A DNA stretch of 57,546 bases. Source: Alicyclobacillus tolerans. Lineage in GTDB: Bacteria; Bacillota; Bacilli; Alicyclobacillales; Alicyclobacillaceae. Under the pieces are notes generated by a model, which was not told where the DNA came from, did no database searches, and saw only the letters and a program-made list of their open reading frames with translations. Numbering within the stretch: position 1 is the first letter of the stretch; each line of letters begins with the position of its first letter. This document shows positions 51,549 through 57,546 of this stretch, piece by piece. A program made the position numbers and the translations under genes. The DNA is taken from contig NZ_JAJFNK010000032.1 in assembly GCF_021739485.1 (NCBI RefSeq), positions 1 to 57,546 on the forward strand, in the 5' to 3' direction.

Positions 51549-51896
51549 TTAATCATTCTTGATATCTTTGATTTGCCACTCAAAAACCGCAAATTCTTCT
51601 TCAGGTTGATACACATAATCAAAAGTTTTATTTCGAAACACCGAAAATAGAGCCTCACGAATCATCGTTATCATCATAATTCCGGACTCATCCGTAAAAA
51701 GTAGGATATACAGGAGTGCCAAGGTAATCGCATACACGATCCATTCCCATGGCCGAAAGATACCCCGACTTATTGCCACCATAAACACTACAAGATGAGG
51801 TATTAACAACATCTGATACGGCGTTTTAATGCCCAACTTTCGCAAACTGGCGTCAACTTTTGGGGGGAAACTGTTAGGTTCATCAAACTTGAGCAC
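51549..51896 (-). CDS. VirB3/PrgI-like membrane protein
   Basis: 115 residues from GTG 51896 after AAGGAAGTG. Two adjacent membrane helices (MLLIPHLVVFMVAISRGI and WIVYAITLALLYILLFT) and a cytoplasmic tail. A small two-helix protein directly before VirB4 is the usual VirB3 (PrgI) position. The identity rests on topology and context. Confidence 0.65.
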   Translation of the reverse strand: MLKFDEPNSFPPKVDASLRKLGIKTPYQMLLIPHLVVFMVAISRGIFRPWEWIVYAITLALLYILLFTDESGIMMITMIREALFSVFRNKTFDYVYQPEEEFAVFEWQIKDIKND

Positions 51897-51915
51897 GTTA
51901 TCACTTCCTTGTTTG

Positions 51916-52500
51916 TTAACTGAGTGGAGATTGCAACTGGGCAACATCAAACGGAAAAGGTGCTTGAATCCCGTATTTTTGTGCAATATATTGGGCAAAA
52001 GTATCTAGGGATGAAAAACTTTTGGAATCATAAAGATAAAGAGTTTTTGTTTCAGAATTTGATGAAATCGACAAAACATAATAAGTAAAACTGTCATATC
52101 CACCGTAAACAAATGGATGGTGGGAAAATGTATAATGTCCGTTCAAAAATGTTTGAATTGCATTGTTTTGTTTTAAGAAACTTAAAATAGAGGTTTGATA
52201 TTCATTTGGTACATTATTTTTCTTCAAAATTTCGAAAACTTTTTCGTTAGTTGCAGAAACTTTTTTACTGGGTTTCGAAACAGGTTTGGACACAGGTTTC
52301 GATGTTTCAGTTTTTGTAAATGCTTTTTGTTGGGCATTGATTTGTGTTTTCGTTGAAACTTGCACCGGATTACGAGTGTTACGGGGATTAAAATCCATAT
52401 ATCTAGTCACCAACGCTCCAATCCCCACACCTGCAACTACAGCTACACTCCCCGCTAACAGCCATACTCTACGTTTTCTTCGGACACTTAATTTGTTCAT
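51916..52500 (-). CDS. Bitopic membrane protein, conjugation accessory A
   Basis: 194 residues from ATG 52500 (overlaps upstream TGA). Basic N-terminus, one membrane helix (VWLLAGSVAVVAGVGIGALV), a Thr/Ser/Lys-Pro linker, then an extracytoplasmic alpha/beta domain (TFSHHPFVYGGYDSFTYYVLSISS). The plan is that of VirB8/TcpC-like proteins, but no family match can be claimed. Confidence 0.65.
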   Translation of the reverse strand: MNKLSVRRKRRVWLLAGSVAVVAGVGIGALVTRYMDFNPRNTRNPVQVSTKTQINAQQKAFTKTETSKPVSKPVSKPSKKVSATNEKVFEILKKNNVPNEYQTSILSFLKQNNAIQTFLNGHYTFSHHPFVYGGYDSFTYYVLSISSNSETKTLYLYDSKSFSSLDTFAQYIAQKYGIQAPFPFDVAQLQSPLS

Positions 52501-52988
52501 TTCGTTTTTGCACCATTTTGATAACCGTCGTGTGCCAAAAACCAAGTTTGTCCAATTTCTTTACGCAAATTAGTTAAATCGGATTGTTTCACAGAAACCA
52601 CTAATACGTTGTCACTGGAAACGTACTCTCTAGGGACAACATTAACCCCAACATTTGTTTTCGTTCCTTGTTGCGTATATATCTGACAAACTTGTCCAAG
52701 ATATTGCCCGTTGATGGCTTGATCTGGTGACGCATGAACACCGACAGTCACATAGCTACCCCCAAGAAGAGTTAAGACGTTGGACGTGTAAGCATGAGTC
52801 TGTGAAACTGGTTTGCTATTTTGTATGTTTTTATTAACTGTAGAACTCAAAACCTCTCCCGAAGGCTCTTTAACTTGACTAACGTGATGATGACCATGTG
52901 GTAAAACCAACGTAGCCCCGGCCAAAACCACCATCACCACTAGACCACCTGATATCACTAAAGTCCTCTTTTTCACCTGCAAAGGCAT
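52497..52988 (-). CDS. Bitopic membrane protein, conjugation accessory B
   Basis: 163 residues from ATG 52988 after GGGGG. One membrane helix near the start (LVISGGLVVMVVLAGATLVL), a His cluster HGHHHV, then a beta-rich domain (GGSYVTVGVHASPDQAINGQYLGQVCQIYTQ, DNVLVVSVKQSDLTNLRKEIG) somewhat like SAF/RcpC domains. Stop and next start overlap as ATGA. Unknown role in the secretion channel. Confidence 0.65.
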   Translation of the reverse strand: MPLQVKKRTLVISGGLVVMVVLAGATLVLPHGHHHVSQVKEPSGEVLSSTVNKNIQNSKPVSQTHAYTSNVLTLLGGSYVTVGVHASPDQAINGQYLGQVCQIYTQQGTKTNVGVNVVPREYVSSDNVLVVSVKQSDLTNLRKEIGQTWFLAHDGYQNGAKTK

Positions 52989-52999
52989 CAAATTACCCC

Positions 53000-53719
53000 C
53001 TAATTCCCCGGATATGGATATGGAAGACCGTAATCTTGATAAACTTGAGCACAGGATGGCCCCTGATAGGCCATACCGCTGGCTTTCGCATCAGCTTGTT
53101 CTTGCTCGATCTGTTGACAATCCTGCTGTGCATATTTGGCGTTTGCTTGATCTTGTGCTTGCTTTGCTTGCTCATCCACAATCTGTTGCTCTTTGTTCGC
53201 CCATGCTTGTCCAGCCTGATCTGCCTGAGCACAAGTTGTTCCGTAAAAAGTCTTCGAAATCGAGCCTACCGTCTCAGTAACCCAACAAGCACTACCATGA
53301 AAGCTACCTTGATTTGTAGTAGATGGTGAAGGTTTTGTAGGTTGCAAGGACTGAAAAGGAGTAACCGAAGTAACCTTAGATGTAACAGGTTTCACTGGAC
53401 TTGTAGTTACAGAATGATTTTGCGTTTTAATCGTCTTTTTCTGTGTCTGATTCGTCTTTTTACCTAAACTTGTCTCCGTGATAGGAGTCACAATCTTATA
53501 TTTGCCTTCATACGTATTATTTGTCGCTGGTGAGGACGAATTCATTGAGATATTCTGTGTTACTCCACTTGTTTTCACGCTTTGTTTTAAATCAGAATTC
53601 AACGTTTTCTGAACCCCATTAAAACTCATTCCAATCACAACGATCCCCACCAAAACCCCTGTACCAACCGTGATATACAGCCACTTTTTATGAGATTTCC
53701 TTATCTGAAGCTTGTTCAA
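53000..53719 (-). CDS. Bitopic membrane protein, conjugation accessory C
   Basis: About 239 residues (TTG 53719 after GGGGAGG; GTG 53728 is alternative). One membrane helix (WLYITVGTGVLVGIVVIGMSF), a long Ser/Thr/Lys/Pro-rich spacer, and a C-terminal region rich in Gln, Ala and Tyr with six Cys (ACWVTETV, TTCAQADQ, QDCQQIEQ, PSCAQVYQ), likely disulfide-linked outside. No family recognised. First gene of the VirB4 operon, behind promoter copy B. Confidence 0.65.
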   Translation of the reverse strand: MNKLQIRKSHKKWLYITVGTGVLVGIVVIGMSFNGVQKTLNSDLKQSVKTSGVTQNISMNSSSPATNNTYEGKYKIVTPITETSLGKKTNQTQKKTIKTQNHSVTTSPVKPVTSKVTSVTPFQSLQPTKPSPSTTNQGSFHGSACWVTETVGSISKTFYGTTCAQADQAGQAWANKEQQIVDEQAKQAQDQANAKYAQQDCQQIEQEQADAKASGMAYQGPSCAQVYQDYGLPYPYPGN

Positions 53720-53743
53720 ATTTTTCACCTCCCCGTTACAGGT

Positions 53744-53772
53744 AAGATAACTGCTTTTATTTTTTGTTAAAG
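53744..53772 (-). promoter_or_regulatory. Element promoter motif, copy B
   Basis: Minus strand CTTTAA, 17-bp spacer with CAAAAAATAAAAGCAGT, TATCTT, then AC. It lies 25-50 bp before the first gene of the VirB4 operon. Confidence 0.6.
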
Positions 53773-53797
53773 AGGTTGAGACGGATTTTTTGAAAAC

Positions 53798-53829
53798 AAA
53801 AAAGTGCCCCCTGTTTCTTTGGGAGCACC
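53798..53829 (-). terminator. Terminator of the 209-residue gene
   Basis: GTGCCCC (53804-53810) pairs with GGGAGCAC (53820-53828), and the minus strand ends in six T. Confidence 0.85.
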
Positions 53830-53863
53830 GAATTAGTATGCTTATTGCAAAAAAAGGTTCATG

Positions 53864-54493
53864 TTAATAATATCTTAAGGTTTTGTAGTTCCTAGCTCTT
53901 TTTAATTCTTCGTCGGAGTACCTACACCGTTTTTTCGAATGTATGTTTACACAATCTTTAATATCATAAAGATAGTATTCATTTTCTCGACGACCGGAAT
54001 AAATCTTTGCTACGTGGGCGAGTCCACGAGGCGGTTTTAATCCTATCAATTTAAGCGCATGTCTTGTTTTGTAAAACTCAGGAATTTGATCCCAGTCGTA
54101 ATATTTGTAATAAAGTTTGCAGTAAGGTACAGTTTCTCTTCTTGGATACAAATCAAAAATTTCATACCCACCTTTATTATATCCACCCAGTAACTTTGCA
54201 ACTGGTTCACTACCGGGTAAAACCAGGCTCCCAAACCTTCTAATCTCGCGCTCACTAACCAGCCCGCCGGGTAAATTAAGCAAAGTGTCATAAATTCCTT
54301 CTCTAGAAACACATTCCCTTCGATCATATTTAGGCTCTCTGTTCGTACCCAAATTAACCGGTTCAATACCACGAGGTATAACCATACCGAGATCACGCTG
54401 TAATTCCAACCTTGTGTATAGGTATACATCAATATTGCCATTTGCATCATCCAAGCGAGTCCTTTTCAATTGGTAAGCAGTAATCCGTTCCAT
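53864..54493 (-). CDS. Unknown element protein, 209 residues
   Basis: Soluble, basic and Tyr-rich (VPYCKLYYKYYDWDQIPEFYKTRHALKLIG, YSDEELKRARNYKTLRYY). AAAGGGTG lies before the ATG. No recognised domain; the YDWDQIPEFYKTRHALKLIG and SDEELKRARNYKTL helices suggest a nucleic-acid-binding role, which is only a guess. Own terminator, so monocistronic or last in a unit with the 65-residue gene. Confidence 0.7.
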   Translation of the reverse strand: MERITAYQLKRTRLDDANGNIDVYLYTRLELQRDLGMVIPRGIEPVNLGTNREPKYDRRECVSREGIYDTLLNLPGGLVSEREIRRFGSLVLPGSEPVAKLLGGYNKGGYEIFDLYPRRETVPYCKLYYKYYDWDQIPEFYKTRHALKLIGLKPPRGLAHVAKIYSGRRENEYYLYDIKDCVNIHSKKRCRYSDEELKRARNYKTLRYY

Positions 54494-54564
54494 TATATAA
54501 TCACCCTTTCAAATATTATCTTTTTTAAGACCGTGAAATGTCCATTAATAGATTAATATTTTTG

Positions 54565-54762
54565 TCATTCATCCAACAGTTCTGTTAGCATACTTTCGAT
54601 ATCGTCAAAACCCGATCGGACTTCTTCAACAACTGAAGCTCGTTCCTCCCAGACTTCACTCGTTGACGGCATGTCCATCGAAAGACCCTCACAACGTTCT
54701 TTAAGTTTTTGTACACCATCTAACAACGCTAAAACTTCTTTCAAATACTGACTCTTTTTCAT
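54565..54762 (-). CDS. Small coiled-coil protein, 65 residues
   Basis: GGAGAGGG precedes the ATG. Acidic, all helical (LKEVLALLDGVQKLKERCEG...VVEEVRSGFDDIESMLTELLDE). No family recognised. It lies directly behind promoter copy A. Confidence 0.6.
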   Translation of the reverse strand: MKKSQYLKEVLALLDGVQKLKERCEGLSMDMPSTSEVWEERASVVEEVRSGFDDIESMLTELLDE

Positions 54763-54811
54763 CGTTTTACCCTCTCCTTATTCCTTAAATTTTCTTGACG
54801 TCACTACAGAT

Positions 54812-54839
54812 AATATAACTACTTTATTTTTTATTAAAG
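54812..54839 (-). promoter_or_regulatory. Element promoter motif, copy A
   Basis: Minus strand CTTTAA, 16-bp spacer TAAAAAATAAAGTAGT, TATATT, then AT. It lies about 50 bp before the 65-residue gene. Confidence 0.55.
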
Positions 54840-54913
54840 CGCCCGAGATGGATTTTTGCAAAATTCTTTTTTATAATCAAGAAAATGCATCCTAACTAAA
54901 AGGAGATAATTCA

Positions 54914-55849
54914 ATGGAAAGTTACACTTTATTCAACCAACAATATTCAATTACCGCAAAATCCATCGAAGAACTTCAAAATGACCAGATCACAGTAGAT
55001 GATTACGTACAACGAGATCTGAAAAAATCTCGAATTAAACAATTAACGAATTACATTAAAACTGCCATTTTAAACAATCAAACCGCCTTTTTCCCACCTT
55101 TAATCTTGTCAAAAGCTGAAGACAATCGAATCATTATCCTCGATGGACAACACCGATGGAATGCATTATCCACGTTGTTTGAGGAAACCCCTGACGAAAA
55201 CATTAAAAACCATCTGAAATCCTATAAAATCCCCGTTATTATCCTCGAAACAACCGCTCCAGAACAACAAAGACAAATTTTTCACGACGTGAATTATTAT
55301 GCCAAAAAAGTTGACCGTTCGATTGCTATTGATTTCAACAGTCGTGACGACTTACACAGGTTACTGCATCAGATACTAGAAAAAAATCAGAAGTTAAACG
55401 AACTCACTTATAATGGGCGAGGAAAACGAGAATCTTCACAGATCATTAAGCTGGCGTACCTCTATGATGCTTTAGTGGGACTGGTTTTCGGGAGCCTCAA
55501 AGTTCGTGTTCGTCCAAAGAACGGCAAGAAGTTAGAAACTATTGCTTATCGGTTCTTTGACATTTTGGCAAAACACGTTCTACAACCTTCGGATAAAAAA
55601 TCTATCTACAATAAAAGAGTCGTAATCCGTGCGATTGCACGTTATGCCAGTGATTTAATCGTGCAAAGGGAAGATTGGGATGCTGTTTTAATACAAACCT
55701 TAAAAAATGTTGACTTGGATAATCTCGATGATGAAACATTGTCCAGTGTTAACTTTTTAAGGGACGAGACTGGAAATATCAAATTTACCGGAACAGAAGC
55801 GGGAGTTTCAGGATTTATACGAATCCTGCAAAATGCCCAACCGCAATAA
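54914..55849 (+). CDS. DGQHR-domain protein (DndB-like)
   Basis: 311 residues, ATG after AAGGAGAT. The motif IIILDGQHRWNAL is at about residues 73-85, and QRQIFHDVNYYAKKVDRSIAIDFNSRDDLHRL follows as in DndB relatives. DndB regulates phosphorothioate modification genes, but no dndCDE genes are seen here. DGQHR orphans are common on mobile elements with unknown function. It is the only clear plus-strand gene of the visible element and ends in its own terminator. Confidence 0.85.
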   Translation: MESYTLFNQQYSITAKSIEELQNDQITVDDYVQRDLKKSRIKQLTNYIKTAILNNQTAFFPPLILSKAEDNRIIILDGQHRWNALSTLFEETPDENIKNHLKSYKIPVIILETTAPEQQRQIFHDVNYYAKKVDRSIAIDFNSRDDLHRLLHQILEKNQKLNELTYNGRGKRESSQIIKLAYLYDALVGLVFGSLKVRVRPKNGKKLETIAYRFFDILAKHVLQPSDKKSIYNKRVVIRAIARYASDLIVQREDWDAVLIQTLKNVDLDNLDDETLSSVNFLRDETGNIKFTGTEAGVSGFIRILQNAQPQ

Positions 55850-55851
55850 AA

Positions 55852-55874
55852 CCGCCCAATGGGCGGTTTTTTTT
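55852..55874 (+). terminator. Terminator of the DGQHR gene
   Basis: CCGCCC-AAT-GGGCGG followed by eight T. Confidence 0.92.
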
Positions 55875-55905
55875 CTCATTTCCTTATTATCATTTTGTCA
55901 ATGAA

Positions 55906-57402
55906 TTAAAATAAAAGATGATCTGGATCGATCTCGTTTGTACCCCCTCTGTCATTGGAATCATTTTCATCTTCGTCACGCATATATTTATCCAACAATG
56001 CCGTTGGATCAAAAACACGGTATCGTTCTTCTCGATCCTTCAACTCATCGTGCCAATCCACCGTTGTTAGCCCCGGAAATAACTTGTCGTATTGCAGTTT
56101 TTTCACTTTTGCCGGATAACGTCCTGACTGAAAAACCAAAGTAAATTCCCTCTGTAATCTTAGTATCTCGTCTGGTGTAATTAACGCTCTTTGTGCGTGT
56201 TCAACTTGCACCGAATTCGACGGTTGTTGACCGATTCCAACGTTTTTACGGTCGACATGTTGGGCTAATATCGTTTGATTCCCGAAGACTTCTGAATAAT
56301 ACTTTGCTGTATCCAGACTTGTAGTTCCCAACAATATCTGAGTATCACAGTTACCAAGGATCTCTTTAAATTCATTCACTGGATATCGGTCCTCTAACTG
56401 ACTTAACATCTGTAAGACTAATAAGACTGATATCTCTCGACTTCGGATGATTGACATATAACTATTAAACTTATTAATCTTCCCGATATTGGCAAATTCG
56501 TCTAACATAAAACGAACTCTTTTTCGTAACTTTCCCTCAGGAGTTCCATCGGCATACCTCACCAAGAAATCGAATAATTGACTAAAAAACATGGCTGGAA
56601 GTAAACCAAAAGTGTCATCGTTTTCCATCATCAGAAACAGTGCTACCGGCATTTCGTTTTGCGTCAATCTTGAGAAATCGAAGTCCGTTTTTGCTGTAAG
56701 GTCAACAATTTCCTCGTTTAAAAAGTGCTTCATTCTGGACGAAAAACCTATCAAAATCCCGGTTCTGGTTTTATCTTCTGCAATCCCAAAACTCTCATAC
56801 ATAAGTCGTGCAGGGTCGTCGGAAGGCAAGTCCAAAAACAGAGCCTCCATAGCCTCCTTTTGTCTGGCCCCCATCACTCCAAACCGGACAACTGAACCGA
56901 GATTTCGGTGTTTTTCGGGGAAATAACTTACCGAAAACATGATTAAAGCAGTCAAATATGCAGCTTCTGCGTTCTTCCACATCTCATCCGAGTTCGAAAC
57001 TTTCTTCGAAGTGTTCTCTAAGATGGTATTTACGAGATTTTGCGCATCCACAAGGTTTTTTACATAGAAAAGCGGATTGTATCGCTCACTTTTTGCAAAT
57101 CCGTCTCTCTGGAAGTTAACCACGTGAATTTCGTATCCTTGCTGGCGTAAAAAATCCGACGATTTGTTATATAGCTCTCCCTTAGTATCCGTAATGACAA
57201 GATGATCGCCCATCTTTTGACCGCAAAATAGAATGTTTGGCAACAAAAACGTTCGACTTTTTCCAATCCCAGACTGACCACACGAGAAAACATTTTGATT
57301 TAGTTGGTTTCTACGTGGATCATCGTAGATAGCATGCACAAGGAGTTTTCTCCCCGTTTTTCCCAAAACAAACCCCGGTTTAGCTTTCGTCAACTCGTCC
57401 AT
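55906..57402 (-). CDS. VirD4/TraG-type coupling protein, without membrane anchor
   Basis: 498 residues, ATG after GGAGGAG. Walker A FSCGQSGIGKSRTFLLPNILF begins near residue 40; Walker B VRFMLDEFANIGKI near 295; ILLGTTSLDTAKYYSEVFGNQTI and the C-terminal LVFQSGRYPAKVKKLQYDKLFPGL are typical of TraG/TraD C-domains. It brings the relaxase-DNA complex to the channel. The usual N-terminal membrane helices are absent, so it may depend on a separate membrane partner or be cytosolic. It stands alone behind promoter copy C. Confidence 0.9.
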   Translation of the reverse strand: MDELTKAKPGFVLGKTGRKLLVHAIYDDPRRNQLNQNVFSCGQSGIGKSRTFLLPNILFCGQKMGDHLVITDTKGELYNKSSDFLRQQGYEIHVVNFQRDGFAKSERYNPLFYVKNLVDAQNLVNTILENTSKKVSNSDEMWKNAEAAYLTALIMFSVSYFPEKHRNLGSVVRFGVMGARQKEAMEALFLDLPSDDPARLMYESFGIAEDKTRTGILIGFSSRMKHFLNEEIVDLTAKTDFDFSRLTQNEMPVALFLMMENDDTFGLLPAMFFSQLFDFLVRYADGTPEGKLRKRVRFMLDEFANIGKINKFNSYMSIIRSREISVLLVLQMLSQLEDRYPVNEFKEILGNCDTQILLGTTSLDTAKYYSEVFGNQTILAQHVDRKNVGIGQQPSNSVQVEHAQRALITPDEILRLQREFTLVFQSGRYPAKVKKLQYDKLFPGLTTVDWHDELKDREERYRVFDPTALLDKYMRDEDENDSNDRGGTNEIDPDHLLF

Positions 57403-57439
57403 AAGATCTCCTCCAGTTATTTTTTAATCCATCTCTAGT

Positions 57440-57468
57440 AAAATAACAGGGTTTATTTTTGGTTAAAG
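57440..57468 (-). promoter_or_regulatory. Element promoter motif, copy C
   Basis: Minus strand CTTTAA, 17-bp spacer CCAAAAATAAACCCTGT, TATTTT, then AC. It lies 38 bp before the coupling protein gene. Confidence 0.6.
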
Positions 57469-57546
57469 ATGTTTTAGCTACCTCATAATGTCCAAATGCT
57501 GATGGTGCCAGGTGTCCAGAATTTGATGCCAATATTGGCCAAGTCG
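57469..57546. other. Right window edge, no gene called
   Basis: About 80 bp, somewhat richer in GC (ATGGTGCCAGGTGTCC). It may be the start of another gene or an inserted sequence, but too little is visible. Confidence 0.25.

Larger units (their letters stand above)
36918..57546. mobile_element. Integrative and conjugative element, one end (at least 20.6 kb)
   Basis: AT-rich block starting in spoVK and running past the window end. It contains a large serine recombinase at the junction, relaxase, coupling protein, VirB4 and other type IV secretion parts, a tubulin-like GTPase/ParA-like pair and many small membrane proteins. Nearly all genes are on the minus strand. No phage structural genes, no antibiotic resistance genes and no insertion sequences were seen in the visible part. 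Confidence 0.88.

Noticed and set aside
54914..55849. Dnd phosphorothioation system
   Set aside because: Only the DndB-like DGQHR gene is present; no dndA, C, D or E in the window.
36918..57546. Prophage
   Set aside because: No capsid, terminase, portal or tail genes in the visible 20.6 kb; instead relaxase, VirB4, coupling protein and transglycosylase point to conjugation.

Overview
The left two thirds of the window (about 1-36,917) is ordinary chromosome of a spore-forming, Gram-positive Bacillales-type bacterium with fairly GC-rich coding DNA. The lexA/yneA pair, the glnR-glnA cluster with a ynbB-like gene and hflX beside it, and a spoVK homologue at the head of that cluster all point this way. 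The mix of gene order, fatty-acid oxidation genes and composition fits an Alicyclobacillaceae-like host, but that family placement is inference.

Layout of the chromosome part: (i) 1-2,280, small stress/sporulation-type genes (cold shock protein, YdjO-like protein, Cse60-like protein); (ii) 3,188-9,579, a minus-strand fatty-acid degradation cluster (SCP2 protein, acyl-CoA ligase, two dissimilar acyl-CoA dehydrogenases, enoyl-CoA hydratase, SDR dehydrogenase), facing a divergent GAF-LuxR regulator (9,780-11,303); (iii) 11,382-16,352, a UbiB-type kinase, an EamA exporter and acetyl-CoA synthetase; (iv) 16,841-22,506, a methionine/one-carbon unit (metH and a homocysteine methyltransferase/MTHFR fusion) under a SAM-I riboswitch; (v) 22,755-28,921, CoA-disulfide reductase, an SDR, a cupredoxin, glycyl-tRNA synthetase and a HAD phosphatase; (vi) 29,074-36,917, the SOS pair yneA/lexA, then glnA-glnR-ynbB-hflX, a UbiA-like protein, a small GTPase and the 3' part of spoVK.

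At about 36,917 the spoVK reading frame stops matching its family and the DNA becomes AT-rich. From here to the window end lies one boundary and the first 20.6 kb of an integrative and conjugative element. It has a large serine recombinase beside the junction and parts of a type IV secretion system (VirB1-, VirB2-, VirB3-, VirB4-, VirB6- and VirD4-like). It also has a HUH/MOB-type relaxase, a candidate oriT, a tubulin/FtsZ-like GTPase with a ParA/MinD-like ATPase and a ribbon-helix-helix protein, short iterons, and a DndB-like DGQHR protein. The far junction and the 5' half of spoVK are not in the window.

The most interesting points are these. A conjugative element splits a sporulation gene, a layout that invites comparison with sporulation-excised elements such as skin in sigK. 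The recombinase gene has no stop codon inside the element and ends in the host gene. A distinctive promoter-like motif stands in front of four element transcription units, with a weaker fifth. A plasmid-style partition/replication locus sits inside the integrated element. On the chromosome, the two adjacent acyl-CoA dehydrogenases have complementary sets of conserved residues, suggesting an obligate hetero-oligomer.
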